Source: SVEL01 sp045123575 (GTDB lineage Bacteria > Bacillota > Clostridia > Lachnospirales > Lachnospiraceae). From it: a stretch of DNA of 64,000 bases. The notes beneath the pieces are model-generated. The model saw only the letters and a program-made list of their open reading frames with translations. It did no database searches and was not told the DNA's origin. Positions 1 through 9,834 of the stretch are shown here, piece by piece. A program made the translations under genes and the position numbers. Position 1 is the stretch's first letter, and each line of letters begins with the position of its first letter. The DNA lies in the NCBI GenBank assembly GCA_045123575.1, contig JBGVKG010000021.1:47547-111546 (forward strand). Direction: 5' to 3'.

Positions 1-1
1 T

Positions 2-244
2 GGCCAGGGCTTTACATGGCTTGATACAGGTACACATGAAAGTCTTGTGGATGCAACAAACTTCGTAAAGACAGTTGAGACACATCAGCATAGAAAGATA
101 GCTTGTCTTGAAGAGATAGCATATCTTAATGGCTGGATAACTAAGGAAGATGTACTTAAGGTATATGAGGTATTGAAGAAGAATCAGTATGGTCAGTACC
201 TTAAGGATGTATTAGATGGAAAGTATCAGGAGAATCTTTACTAG
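2..244 (+). CDS. rfbA: Glucose-1-phosphate thymidylyltransferase, C-terminal part (cut by window edge)
   Basis: The reading frame is open from the first bases and gives the last 80 residues of an RmlA/RfbA protein, including the family's GFTWLDTGTHESLVDA segment and the end region with CLEEIAYLNGW. The enzyme makes dTDP-glucose from dTTP and glucose-1-phosphate, the first step of dTDP-sugar synthesis in the cytoplasm. Catalytic N-terminal motifs lie outside the window. rfbB starts 16 bases after its stop, so the two are co-transcribed. The assignment rests on a C-terminal fragment but also on the rfbB neighbour. Confidence 0.92.
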   Translation, partial: GQGFTWLDTGTHESLVDATNFVKTVETHQHRKIACLEEIAYLNGWITKEDVLKVYEVLKKNQYGQYLKDVLDGKYQENLY

Positions 245-260
245 AAAAGGAGATAAAAAT

Positions 261-1280
261 ATGAACATTATAGTAACAGGTGGAGCAGGATTTATAGGAA
301 GCAATTTCGTATTTCATATGTTGAATAAGTATCCAGACTACAGAATAGTATGCCTTGATTGCTTAACATATGCAGGAAACTTATCAACACTTGCACCAGT
401 AATGGACAACCCTAATTTTAGATTTGTTAAGGAGAGCATTACCGATAGAGAGGCAGTTTATAAGTTATTTGAGGAAGAGCATCCAGATATGGTTGTTAAC
501 TTCGCTGCAGAGTCACATGTTGATCGTTCAATAGAGAACCCAGAGGTATTCCTAGATACTAATATAAAGGGTACAGCAGTGCTTATGGATGCATGTAGAA
601 AGTATGGTATCAAGAGATATCATCAGGTATCTACAGATGAGGTATATGGAGATTTACCGTTGGATAGACCTGACCTCTTCTTCACAGAGGAGACACCTAT
701 CCATACAAGTAGCCCATATAGTTCATCAAAGGCAGGTGCTGATTTACTTGTACTGGCATATCACAGAACATACGGTTTACCTGTAACTATTAGCCGTTGC
801 TCAAATAACTACGGACCATATCATTTCCCTGAGAAGCTTATCCCACTAATGATAGCAAATGCTCTTAACGATAAGCCACTTCCAGTATATGGTGAGGGAG
901 TAAATGTAAGAGATTGGTTATATGTAGAGGATCACTGTAAGGCTATCGACCTTATTATTCACAAGGGTAGAGTAGGTGAGGTATATAATATCGGTGGTCA
1001 TAATGAGATGAAGAATATCGATATCGTTAAGATAATCTGTAAGGAGCTCGGCAAGCCAGAGAGCCTTATCACATATGTAACAGATAGAAAGGGTCACGAT
1101 ATGCGTTACGCTATCGACCCAACTAAGATTCATAACGAGCTTGGCTGGTTACCAGAGACAAAGTTCGCTGATGGTATCAAGAAGACTATTCAGTGGTATC
1201 TTGATAACAAGGAGTGGTGGGAGACTATCATATCTGGAGAATATAAGTATTACTACGAGAAGATGTATGGCGATAGATAA
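261..1280 (+). CDS. rfbB: dTDP-glucose 4,6-dehydratase
   Basis: 339 residues, the usual length. It converts dTDP-glucose to dTDP-4-keto-6-deoxyglucose, the branch point for both rhamnose and the 3-amino sugar made later in this locus. Visible are the Rossmann GGAGFIG at residues 7-13, the STDEVYG catalytic loop (T125, D126, E127) and the YSSSK pair Y153/K157, all intact. The start at 261 is chosen because AAAGGAG lies just upstream; the longer open frame to 216 would overlap rfbA. It sits 16 bases after rfbA and 13 bases before the glycosyltransferase. Confidence 0.97.
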   Translation: MNIIVTGGAGFIGSNFVFHMLNKYPDYRIVCLDCLTYAGNLSTLAPVMDNPNFRFVKESITDREAVYKLFEEEHPDMVVNFAAESHVDRSIENPEVFLDTNIKGTAVLMDACRKYGIKRYHQVSTDEVYGDLPLDRPDLFFTEETPIHTSSPYSSSKAGADLLVLAYHRTYGLPVTISRCSNNYGPYHFPEKLIPLMIANALNDKPLPVYGEGVNVRDWLYVEDHCKAIDLIIHKGRVGEVYNIGGHNEMKNIDIVKIICKELGKPESLITYVTDRKGHDMRYAIDPTKIHNELGWLPETKFADGIKKTIQWYLDNKEWWETIISGEYKYYYEKMYGDR

Positions 1281-1293
1281 TAGAGGTAAAAAA

Positions 1294-2457
1294 ATGCAGC
1301 ATATATTTATAGTTGGTTCAAAAGGAATACCAGGTGCGTACGGTGGTTATGAGACCTTTGTAGACAAACTCACAGAGTATCATCAGAATAATGAGAATAT
1401 AAAGTATCATGTAGCATGTAAGGCTAAGGACAATAAGGAATTTGAATATCATAATGCAAGATGCTTTAATGTCAAGGTTCCCAATATCGGACCGGCACAG
1501 GCTATTTACTATGACGTAGCGGCTTTAAATAAGTGCTGCAAGTATATTAAGAAGTATAATATTACTAATGCTATAGTGTATATATTAGCATGTAGAATTG
1601 GACCATTTGCAGCTCATTATCAGAGAAAAATACATAAGCTGGGTGGTGTTGTATATGTAAATCCAGATGGTCACGAGTGGAAGCGTGCTAAGTGGAGCGC
1701 GCCAGTGCGTAAGTATTGGAAGATTTCTGAGAAGATGATGGTTAAGCATGCAGATTTACTTATATGCGATAGCAAAAATATAGAAAAATATATTAAGGAA
1801 GATTATGCGGAGTATAATCCTAACACAAAATTTATAGCGTATGGCTCGGAGACATCATCATCAACACTTGCAGATGATGACAAACAATACACAGATTGGT
1901 TGGCAGAGAAGAAACTCAAATCTAAGGAATATTATCTTGCTGTAGGAAGATTTGTACCAGAGAATAACTATGAGACGATGATTCGTGAGTTTATGGCTTC
2001 AAAGACTACAAAAGACTTTGCGCTAATTACAAATATTAGTGATAAATTTCTAGATGAGCTTAAGGAAAAAACAGGTTTTCATAATGATGCTAGAATAAAG
2101 TTTGTAGGAACTGTGTATGAACAAGAACTTCTTAAGAAGATTCGTGAGAATGCATACGGATATTTCCATGGTCATGAGGTTGGTGGAACTAATCCAAGCT
2201 TGCTTGAGGCACTGGGCAGTACAGAACTAAATCTGCTATTAGATGTTGGCTTTAACAGAGAAGTAGCGGAGGAAGCGGCGGTTTATTGGACTAAAGCTGA
2301 TGGTGATTTAGCTAGTTTAATTGAGCGGGCTGACAAGATGTCATATGAGGAGATAGCTCAGTATGGTAAAAGGGCGAAGAAGAGAATAGAAGATGCGTAT
2401 AGTTGGGAGCATATATCAGAGAGCTATAAGCAGTGCTTTATGTCTCGAAATTCGTAA
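1294..2457 (+). CDS. DUF1972-type glycosyltransferase (rhamnosyltransferase-like)
   Basis: 387 residues. The N-terminus has GSKGIPGAYGGYETFVDKL, the hallmark of the DUF1972 domain found in Cps2T/RgpA-like rhamnosyltransferases, followed by a GT-B C-terminal domain with the nucleotide-sugar-binding segment around GHEVGGTNPSLLEALG. By family it probably transfers dTDP-rhamnose to a lipid-linked acceptor early in repeat-unit assembly on the cytoplasmic face. The start at 1294 follows an AGAGGTAAAA ribosome site; a longer open frame to 1141 runs inside rfbB and is rejected. The donor is inferred from the rml genes around it. Confidence 0.85.
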   Translation: MQHIFIVGSKGIPGAYGGYETFVDKLTEYHQNNENIKYHVACKAKDNKEFEYHNARCFNVKVPNIGPAQAIYYDVAALNKCCKYIKKYNITNAIVYILACRIGPFAAHYQRKIHKLGGVVYVNPDGHEWKRAKWSAPVRKYWKISEKMMVKHADLLICDSKNIEKYIKEDYAEYNPNTKFIAYGSETSSSTLADDDKQYTDWLAEKKLKSKEYYLAVGRFVPENNYETMIREFMASKTTKDFALITNISDKFLDELKEKTGFHNDARIKFVGTVYEQELLKKIRENAYGYFHGHEVGGTNPSLLEALGSTELNLLLDVGFNREVAEEAAVYWTKADGDLASLIERADKMSYEEIAQYGKRAKKRIEDAYSWEHISESYKQCFMSRNS

Positions 2458-2471
2458 ATGGAGATTCTATA

Positions 2472-3407
2472 ATGAATATTGTAATATTAGGTGGAGCTGG
2501 ATTTATAGGAACAAATCTAGTAAAGAAATTGGCTAGTGTAGAGGCTGATAATATAACCGTTGTAGATACAAATAAATTATTTTTTAACAGTATTCAAAGT
2601 ATGGGCTATAAAAATGTTTCATTTATTGAAAGTACATTTAGTATGGACACAGACTTTGATAGTTTGGTGTGCGGTTTTGATAGAGTATATCATATGTTCA
2701 GTACAACTGTGCCAACTACAGCTAATCGGCATATAACCGACGAACTTAATGCAAATGTGGTAGTTACATCTTGTCTCTTAGAAGCTTGTGTACGCCAAAA
2801 AGTTGGTAGAGTTGTGTTTATATCTTCAGGTGGAACCGTTTATGGAAAAGAAACAGCGTGTCCACTTAAGGAGGAAACGCCGACATATCCAATATGTTCG
2901 TATGGAATACAGAAGATAACTATAGAGAAATTATTATATCTATATAGATATATGCATGGACTAGATTATAGAATTATTCGTCTAGCGAATCCGTATGGAC
3001 CATATCAAAGACCAAATGGAATACTAGGAGCAGTTACCACATTTACTCATAAGGCGTTACACGGTGAAGACTTGATTGTATATGGAGATGGTTCGGTTGT
3101 AAGAGATTTTATATACATTGAGGATGCTATAAGAGCCATAGAGAATATAGCTAAAGATGGTGCAAAGTATAAGACATATAACGTGGGTTCAGGATATGGA
3201 ACAAGCATTCGTCAGGTTGTTGAGACAATAAAAGAGACCTTAAATATAGATGTCAATATTAGATATCAGGAGGGTAGAAGGGCAGATGTGCCGATGAATT
3301 ATCTTGATATCACAAGATACGAGGATGAGTTTGGAAAACTTAATCCTATATCGTTGCAAGAAGGGATAAAGAAAACAGCGGACTTTATGATGAAAAATGG
3401 GTTATAA
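2472..3407 (+). CDS. NAD-dependent sugar epimerase/dehydratase (SDR family)
   Basis: 311 residues of the extended short-chain dehydrogenase family. It begins MNIVILGGAGFIG (NAD-binding GxxGxxG) and has SSGGTVYG and YGIQK, the latter the YxxxK active-site pair. Overall it resembles GalE-like UDP-glucose/UDP-GlcNAc 4-epimerases; the exact substrate cannot be read from sequence. The start at 2472 is preferred over 2433, which would overlap the previous gene. The next gene begins ten bases after its stop. It probably supplies a nucleotide sugar for the polysaccharide. Confidence 0.82.
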   Translation: MNIVILGGAGFIGTNLVKKLASVEADNITVVDTNKLFFNSIQSMGYKNVSFIESTFSMDTDFDSLVCGFDRVYHMFSTTVPTTANRHITDELNANVVVTSCLLEACVRQKVGRVVFISSGGTVYGKETACPLKEETPTYPICSYGIQKITIEKLLYLYRYMHGLDYRIIRLANPYGPYQRPNGILGAVTTFTHKALHGEDLIVYGDGSVVRDFIYIEDAIRAIENIAKDGAKYKTYNVGSGYGTSIRQVVETIKETLNIDVNIRYQEGRRADVPMNYLDITRYEDEFGKLNPISLQEGIKKTADFMMKNGL

Positions 3408-3417
3408 GGAGACAGAG

Positions 3418-4578
3418 ATGATTAATATACTTTTTTTACATGCTGGAGCAGAAATGTATGGCGCGGACAAGGTTATGCTTGATTTGTTAAAGAATCTAGA
3501 TAAAACAAAATATAATCCTTATGTAATCTTGCCTACAAATGGAGTATTGGTAGATGCTCTTAAGGATGCAGGCATAAGGGTTGAGGTTATACCATATCCA
3601 ATCATGAGAAGAAAGTATTTCAATCCTGTTGGTATATTGCAATACGGATTGGGGCTTGTTAAGTATACAAAACTTATAGCCAAGATAGCAAAAAGGGAAA
3701 ATATAAATTTAATTCATACAAATACAGCGGCAGTTGTAGAAGGTGCTATGGTTAGTAAAAAACTTAAGGTTCCACAGTTATGGAGTATTCACGAAATTAT
3801 TGTTAGTCCTAAGTTAATGTTTAAGTTCACTAGTCGCTTAATATCGAAGAAGGCAAGCATAACTATAACTGATTCACAGGCAGTAAAGGATCATTTAATG
3901 ACTTCTGGTTATTTTAGTGATGATGATATAAAGGTTATCTATAATGGGGTGGACAGTAATAGATTTAATCCGGCTAATGATAGCTCATATTTACGAAAGG
4001 AGTGGAATATTCCGGATAATGTCAAAATCATTGGTATGATGGGACGAGTTAATAGTTGGAAGGGACAGCATGATTTTTTAAGAGCCGCGAATATAGTAAT
4101 GGAAAAGAATCTAGATGTGTACACTGTGTTTGTAGGAAGTGCATTTGAGGGTGAAGAATGGAGAGAAACAGAGCTGGCTGAGAAGATTGCTGAATCTCCA
4201 TATAGTAATAGAATAAGAAATTGTGGATATCGTACAGATAGTGAGGGCATTTATAAGTTGTACGATGTATTTGTGTTACCGAGTACGAATCCGGATCCAC
4301 TACCAACGGTTGTATTGGAGTCAATGTCAACAGGCAAGCCAATTGTTGGCTACAAGCATGGTGGTGTACGTGAGATGGTAAAGGATGGACATAATGGATT
4401 GTTAGCGGAAGTAAGAAATCCAGAGGACATGGCTGAGAAGATTAATATACTACTTCAAGATGATGAACTTAGAGAAAATATGGGAAGAAATTCAAGAGAT
4501 AGACTTCTTAATCAGTTCTCTATTGAGGCTTATATAAAGAATTACTCTGACGAATATGACAGGTTAACAAGAAAGTAG
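3418..4578 (+). CDS. GT4-family glycosyltransferase
   Basis: 386 residues with the GT-B architecture of GT family 4. The N-terminal acceptor domain starts MINILFLHAGAEMYGADK. The C-terminal domain has MGRVNSWKGQHDFL and the EX7E-type donor site PSTNPDPLPTVVLESMSTGKP. It is a retaining transferase likely adding one sugar of the repeat unit in the cytoplasm; donor and acceptor are unknown. The start at 3418 is set by AAGGAG overlapping the stop of the preceding gene. The upstream in-frame ATG at 3397 lies inside that gene. Confidence 0.9.
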   Translation: MINILFLHAGAEMYGADKVMLDLLKNLDKTKYNPYVILPTNGVLVDALKDAGIRVEVIPYPIMRRKYFNPVGILQYGLGLVKYTKLIAKIAKRENINLIHTNTAAVVEGAMVSKKLKVPQLWSIHEIIVSPKLMFKFTSRLISKKASITITDSQAVKDHLMTSGYFSDDDIKVIYNGVDSNRFNPANDSSYLRKEWNIPDNVKIIGMMGRVNSWKGQHDFLRAANIVMEKNLDVYTVFVGSAFEGEEWRETELAEKIAESPYSNRIRNCGYRTDSEGIYKLYDVFVLPSTNPDPLPTVVLESMSTGKPIVGYKHGGVREMVKDGHNGLLAEVRNPEDMAEKINILLQDDELRENMGRNSRDRLLNQFSIEAYIKNYSDEYDRLTRK

Positions 4579-4586
4579 GTAGCATA

Positions 4587-5234
4587 ATGGCATTTCATAA
4601 GGAAATAGGTAAATTAGACAAAATTATTATACTGTGGAATACCGGAATTAAGTTTTTAAGAGGTATATGGGTAAGACTCTTCTTGAAAAAAGCAAAGGGT
4701 TTATTTCTTGTGGGAAAAAGGGTCAAGATTAGTCATGGAAGACATATTTCATGTGGAAAGAATGTAAAATTTGAAGATTATGTCGAGGTGCATGGTTTAT
4801 GCAAAGATGGAATTGTTTTAGGAGATAATGTTACTATTAGTAGAGGCGTTATGATACGTCCTTCAAGTTACTACGGCGGAGATTTGGGAGCGGGATTAAT
4901 AATGGGAGATAATTCTTCAATAGGTCCCCATGGTTATGTTGGATGCTCTGGAAAGATAACGATAGGTAATAATGTAATGTTCGGACCTAAATGTAGTTTG
5001 TTTGCAGAAAATCATGTATTTAGTAGCATTGAAGAGTCTATAAAAAGTCAGGGTGTGAAACAAGCGGAGATAGTGGTCGAAGATGATTGCTGGATAGGAA
5101 GTAATGTTATAATTTTAGCGGGTGTTACTATTGGAAAGGGGAGCGTTGTTGGTGCTGGTACAGTAGTAACTAAAGATATAGCTCCAGGTAGTATTGTTTT
5201 AGACAAGAGAACTAAATATGTCAGCGAGCGCTGA
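4587..5234 (+). CDS. Left-handed beta-helix acyltransferase
   Basis: 215 residues. Hexapeptide-repeat turns run from about residue 60 to 205, ending in the IGSNVIILAGVTIGKGSVVG pattern and GAGTVVTKDI typical of the WbbJ/maltose O-acetyltransferase group. It probably O-acetylates a sugar of the polysaccharide using acetyl-CoA. A second possibility is N-acetylation of the 3-amino sugar made by the FdtA/FdtB-like pair downstream, since no dedicated N-acetyltransferase is seen. It lies 8 bases after the GT4 gene and 13 bases before the next glycosyltransferase. Confidence 0.85.
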   Translation: MAFHKEIGKLDKIIILWNTGIKFLRGIWVRLFLKKAKGLFLVGKRVKISHGRHISCGKNVKFEDYVEVHGLCKDGIVLGDNVTISRGVMIRPSSYYGGDLGAGLIMGDNSSIGPHGYVGCSGKITIGNNVMFGPKCSLFAENHVFSSIEESIKSQGVKQAEIVVEDDCWIGSNVIILAGVTIGKGSVVGAGTVVTKDIAPGSIVLDKRTKYVSER

Positions 5235-5247
5235 TGGAGGACTGAAT

Positions 5248-6630
5248 ATGAATATTATAACGTTCACAATGGTGAATAATGAAAGTGAAATAATAGAATC
5301 ATTTATCAGATACAACAGTAATTTTGTTGATGAAATGGTTATCATAGATAATGGATGTACAGATAATACAATTGAGATAGTGAATCTTTTGAAAAAGGAA
5401 GGCTATAACATTACAGTTTATGATGAGTCTCTTGAAGCGTATAATCAGTTTAGATTAGATAATAAGTATCTACGAAAGATTATACACGAAAAGAATGCAG
5501 ATATAATCATACCGCTGGATGCAGATGAATTTCTTATAGGTATGGAAAAAAATCCACGTACAATATTAGAAGGATTATCATTGAATAAAGTGTATTATGT
5601 TAATTGGCAATGGTATGTTATGACAGAACAAGATGATAAGGAAGAAAACTTTATCCCTAGCCGTATGAAGTATTGTCTTAAGAAACCAGCGTGGAACTAT
5701 TCAGATGGAACACCTGTGACAAAAGCAATTATACCAGCAAAATACTTTGATAAGATGAATCTTACTATGGCTATGGGGCATCACACAGTATTTGGAAATG
5801 ACAAAGCTATAGTAGAAGAATTGCCAGATATTAGATTTGCACATTATAGAGCTATAAGTGAAGAGCAGTTAGTGTATAAGACAAGCTGTTATACTATGCG
5901 CGACATAGCAACTATGGAGAACAATTTCGAGACTGCACAAAGAACTAATCAAATGGCAGTAATTGAAAGCGGAGTTAGTATGTGGGAAGCAGCGGTGGAA
6001 GCTTCTTATGGTGGATATACGAAGGATATAGAACATAATCCTATTGAACTGCAGTACTGTGACCATAGAACTGCAAATATGAAATACAGTCAATACGCGC
6101 GTGAGACACTTGCGCAAAGAGTGATGAAAACAGGAAGAGAGATGGCTATAAGAGCCTATAATATTGAACGTCAGAAGAAGGAAAAGAAGCTGCTTAAGCC
6201 TATTGTAATGTGGATGGATGGTGTAAAGGGTGAAGAGTGCGTATTTCCTAATCCATCAAATAGGATAACCATATTGACTGAGAAATATAATGTTAGAGCA
6301 TATTTGACTTTGGTGCCTGAAATTAGATATCTAAAGGCAAACTATAGATTGTTAGTAACACCCGATGTTGTGAAGTTTATACCGCATCAGTATATTGTGA
6401 TTCCAGACACTGTGAATCAAGAAGAAGTAAGAAGACAGATGATGGATGTAGGTATTAACGTTGAGAAAATAGTTACACTTAAGGAATATCAGAAAAGACT
6501 AGGGATACTAAAAAGAGTATATAGCAATATAGTGTTTGTACCTAGTATGATAAAAAGAGTTATGGCGTATTTTAGGCGTAATGGATTAAAAACTACCATT
6601 GGAAAGATAAGGAGTAGGCTGTCTCGATAA
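5248..6630 (+). CDS. Glycosyltransferase family 2 protein (Glyco_tranf_2_4 type)
   Basis: 460 residues. The N-terminal third is a GT-A domain with NNESEIIESFIRYNSNFVDE and the metal-binding DADEF motif, typical of the PF13704 type. The rest is a long helical or basic C-terminal region of unknown role ending in a strongly basic stretch. No clear membrane segment. The start at 5248 follows a GGAGG site; the longer frame to 5218 overlaps the acetyltransferase. Donor sugar unknown. Confidence 0.85.
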   Translation: MNIITFTMVNNESEIIESFIRYNSNFVDEMVIIDNGCTDNTIEIVNLLKKEGYNITVYDESLEAYNQFRLDNKYLRKIIHEKNADIIIPLDADEFLIGMEKNPRTILEGLSLNKVYYVNWQWYVMTEQDDKEENFIPSRMKYCLKKPAWNYSDGTPVTKAIIPAKYFDKMNLTMAMGHHTVFGNDKAIVEELPDIRFAHYRAISEEQLVYKTSCYTMRDIATMENNFETAQRTNQMAVIESGVSMWEAAVEASYGGYTKDIEHNPIELQYCDHRTANMKYSQYARETLAQRVMKTGREMAIRAYNIERQKKEKKLLKPIVMWMDGVKGEECVFPNPSNRITILTEKYNVRAYLTLVPEIRYLKANYRLLVTPDVVKFIPHQYIVIPDTVNQEEVRRQMMDVGINVEKIVTLKEYQKRLGILKRVYSNIVFVPSMIKRVMAYFRRNGLKTTIGKIRSRLSR

Positions 6631-6660
6631 TATGTGGAGCAAGTCAGTGAGGTGAATATA

Positions 6661-7545
6661 ATGAAGTTTGGTTATGTAATATTGCATTACAAAAACATTA
6701 ATGATACAGAAAAATGTATACAATCTATATTAAATACTGCAGATCCTTCAAGTATAGTAGTTGTTGTTGACAATGGGTCAAATGACGGAAGTGGAGAAAT
6801 GCTTAAGTCTAAGTATAATCAGTGTGATGTGCTTATTTCATCAGAAAATGAAGGGTTTTCAAAAGGTAATAATAGAGGGTATAAACATCTTAAAGATAAT
6901 TACGATATAGACTTTATGATTGTTACCAACAATGATGTCGTGTTTTTTCAGGAAGATTTTGAAAAAAATATAGAAAAAATATATAATAGAACAAAATTTG
7001 ACGTATTAGGTCCAGATGTGTACATTCCTAATAATAAAGAACATCAAAATCCTATTTTTTTAGAAGGAATAACAGCAGAACAGCTGGAAAAAGAGTTGGC
7101 TGAGTACAGATATTATAAGGAAAATCCTATAAAATTTCAAAAAAGGCTTAAAATGCATTTTTTGAAAAATAAATTATGTTCAAATGTGCCACCAATTAGA
7201 TGGTTATATAGCAAGATTAGGGGAACAGATAATATTGATTATCGAAAGGAGTATACTAATGTTGGCTTGCAGGGGTCATGTCTTATTGTATCTTCAAAAT
7301 ATATTGGCATAGAAGAAAAGATGTTTGATCCTGAACCATTCTTATATTGTGAAGAAGTATTGCTGTATTATAAATGTATTGATAAAAGATATAAAATAGT
7401 ATATAATCCAGAAATTGGTATAAGACATGAAGAGGCGGCATCGTTTAAAAATGCTAACAAGAATGCAATTGATAGATTGGATTTTATGTTGAAGCATCAC
7501 ATAATGGCTAGAGAATTGTTATTAGAGTTTATTAAAAGTAGATAA
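6661..7545 (+). CDS. Glycosyltransferase family 2 protein (rhamnosyltransferase-like)
   Basis: 294 residues. GT-A fold with VVVVDNGSNDGSGE and the metal site TNNDVVF, followed by CEEVLLYYKC where the catalytic base is expected. The pattern matches WbbL/RfbF-like rhamnosyltransferases, which fits the dTDP-rhamnose supply here, but the donor is inferred. The start at 6661 follows GAGGTGA. The gene is clearly more AT-rich than the rml genes at the edges of the locus, as are the next three genes. Confidence 0.87.
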   Translation: MKFGYVILHYKNINDTEKCIQSILNTADPSSIVVVVDNGSNDGSGEMLKSKYNQCDVLISSENEGFSKGNNRGYKHLKDNYDIDFMIVTNNDVVFFQEDFEKNIEKIYNRTKFDVLGPDVYIPNNKEHQNPIFLEGITAEQLEKELAEYRYYKENPIKFQKRLKMHFLKNKLCSNVPPIRWLYSKIRGTDNIDYRKEYTNVGLQGSCLIVSSKYIGIEEKMFDPEPFLYCEEVLLYYKCIDKRYKIVYNPEIGIRHEEAASFKNANKNAIDRLDFMLKHHIMARELLLEFIKSR

Positions 7546-7557
7546 GAGGTATAATCA

Positions 7558-8394
7558 GTGATTTCAGTAGCACTAGCATCCTATAATGGTGAAAAGTATA
7601 TATATAAGCAAATAAAGTCGATATTAGAACAAACGGTGGCTGTTGACGAGATTATTGTGTGTGATGATAATTCTACAGACCGTACTATAGAAGAGATAAA
7701 AAGAATAAATGATAGTAGGATAAAAATATATACTAATACAGAAAATTTAGGTTATATTCGTAATTTTTATAAAGCAATTAATTTGACCAGTGGGGAATAT
7801 ATATTTTTGGCTGATCAGGACGATATATGGAAATTGGATAAGGTTAGCAAAATGCTTGATATTATGCATAATACAAATTGTATGGCATTATGCACTAATT
7901 TTGAAATAATTGATAGCGAAGGAAATAAGATTGAAGATAAACAGCAATATCAAATGAACTCATTTATAAGTGGTGTTAAAACAAAATTAACAAGGATTAA
8001 ATTGGGGAAATTGGTATATGGCAACATAGTTCAAGGATGTACCTATTGTTTTACAGATAAGGTCAAGAAGGCATTTATACAAATAAATAATGATGAAGTT
8101 GTACATGATTTACAAATTATGATGATAGCATCCGCTATGGGAGATGTATATTTTTTAAATGATGAATTAATAAAATATCGACTCCATACAAATAATTCAA
8201 TTGGATTTTCAAAAAAAGGTAGAAAATTAATTCTGAAAAAAAAGAAGCCTACTAAAAAACCATTTATGGTAAAATTTATTGATGATATGTCAAAAGTGGT
8301 TAAAGTAAAAAGAAAAGTATATTATAAGGCCTTGTATTATTTGAGGATTCCCTATATTAAGGCAGTTATTTCTAGACTAGTGTTTGGAAAGTAG
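7558..8394 (+). CDS. Glycosyltransferase family 2 protein
   Basis: 278 residues, starting with GTG after a GAGG site 12 bases downstream of the previous gene. Motifs are SVALASYNGEKYI at the N-terminus, CDDNSTDRT, and the diagnostic FLADQDDIW found in many rhamnosyl- and GlcNAc-type GT2 enzymes. A basic C-terminal tail (several KKKK-like runs) may sit on the membrane surface. Substrates unknown. Very AT-rich codon use, including long A runs. Confidence 0.87.
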   Translation: MISVALASYNGEKYIYKQIKSILEQTVAVDEIIVCDDNSTDRTIEEIKRINDSRIKIYTNTENLGYIRNFYKAINLTSGEYIFLADQDDIWKLDKVSKMLDIMHNTNCMALCTNFEIIDSEGNKIEDKQQYQMNSFISGVKTKLTRIKLGKLVYGNIVQGCTYCFTDKVKKAFIQINNDEVVHDLQIMMIASAMGDVYFLNDELIKYRLHTNNSIGFSKKGRKLILKKKKPTKKPFMVKFIDDMSKVVKVKRKVYYKALYYLRIPYIKAVISRLVFGK

Positions 8395-8410
8395 ATAATT
8401 AAGAGGATTT

Positions 8411-9739
8411 ATGAAGTTAAGTAAGAGAATTGATATAGTTAAAATAATTACATATACAATGATGGCAACTTCATCAATGATAATTATTCAAGTTCAAGGT
8501 AAGACAGTGTTTTTTTTGCTACAGATATTATTTATTGCTACAATGTTTTTGATAAGTAAACGAGTTCCAATAGTCGACAGCATGCTTGTGAATTTAATTA
8601 TGATAGAGATAATTATTGGAGCAGTTGTGTCAATAACAACAGGGAACCCAGAATCTTATAAGAAAACAGCAATATATATGTCATGTATGTTAGTCGTTTT
8701 ATATTTTGCATCATCATATTTAATATATGCGATACGCAAGAAATATATAAGCCTAAATGGAATAAAAAAGAGTCTTAAAATTATGAGCACCATACAATTA
8801 ATATGGGTGATTGTGCAGTATGTGTTGTATAATAGTATACAATTTGACCTTAATAAAGTATTATTTGTGGAAACTTTGGGAATGGTAAATAATGCATCAG
8901 CCTTTAAACTCGCGGGTGTTATTATGCCGTCGGGATTAAGCTGGCATCCGTCATTGCTTGCACCGTTGATAGTTATTAGCTTTTATTTGTATGACAGCTG
9001 TTATATGAAATTATTAGCCGTTTTGGTTGCGTTTATATGTGGCAACAGTACGGCTTTGATTGGGGCGGTTTTGTGTATTGCTTTTGAATTGGTGAATGTA
9101 AGTATTAAAATTTCGAAGCATAAAAAAATTAAAGTGTGGATTACATTGGCAATAATTATTATTGGTGTAATTGGTAGTTTTGTAGTATATCGATTTGGAA
9201 TAATTGAGATAGTGATAGAAAAAATGGTTCATATTTATGAAAGAATATTTGGACATATTTATGATGGAGGAAGTGCTCTTGCACATAAGAGATATTTTAC
9301 AGCATATTTTGATGTTATTAATATAAGTTCAATTCCACAAATTTTATTTGGCTACGGTGAGGGGTGTTCAGGTTATCCGTATGATCAATTATTTAATCAA
9401 TATGGATATTTATCTAGTTGGGCAGTTGAGTGTGATATAATGAATATAATGGTTTCGAGAGGAATAATAGGATTTATTCTGTATTATTCTATGATATGCT
9501 GGATAGCTATTAAAGGCTGGTTTATTAATCACAAATATACAATAATTATGGTGATATTGGTAATACAGGGAATAACGTACAATATTCAATTTGATTGGGT
9601 GATTATGCTAAATATTTTACTTATCTATTTTGTTGATAAAGGGTATGATATCTTTCAAAATAATGCTGGTGATAAGAGTTCTTTAAAAGATGCTACAAAA
9701 ATGCATATGAAAGTATATACAGTTGATAATAAAAAATAA
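8411..9739 (+). CDS. Wzy-like polysaccharide polymerase (O-antigen polymerase family)
   Basis: 442 residues of mostly hydrophobic sequence with roughly ten to twelve membrane segments and a large extracytoplasmic loop at about residues 270-330. A GLSWHPSLLAP segment and the overall layout match the loosely conserved Wzy/O-antigen ligase family. Its likely role is joining lipid-linked repeat units outside the membrane. Wzy proteins are so divergent that topology and locus context are the main evidence. It is the only polymerase candidate here. Confidence 0.75.
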   Translation: MKLSKRIDIVKIITYTMMATSSMIIIQVQGKTVFFLLQILFIATMFLISKRVPIVDSMLVNLIMIEIIIGAVVSITTGNPESYKKTAIYMSCMLVVLYFASSYLIYAIRKKYISLNGIKKSLKIMSTIQLIWVIVQYVLYNSIQFDLNKVLFVETLGMVNNASAFKLAGVIMPSGLSWHPSLLAPLIVISFYLYDSCYMKLLAVLVAFICGNSTALIGAVLCIAFELVNVSIKISKHKKIKVWITLAIIIIGVIGSFVVYRFGIIEIVIEKMVHIYERIFGHIYDGGSALAHKRYFTAYFDVINISSIPQILFGYGEGCSGYPYDQLFNQYGYLSSWAVECDIMNIMVSRGIIGFILYYSMICWIAIKGWFINHKYTIIMVILVIQGITYNIQFDWVIMLNILLIYFVDKGYDIFQNNAGDKSSLKDATKMHMKVYTVDNKK

Positions 9740-9834
9740 TGACAAGTTATTTTTAATAAATAGTAGAATAAAGTAGTTAAGTATAATATAATTGTGTGAG
9801 TTACAATAAATAATTCATTGAGAAAGGTTTAGTT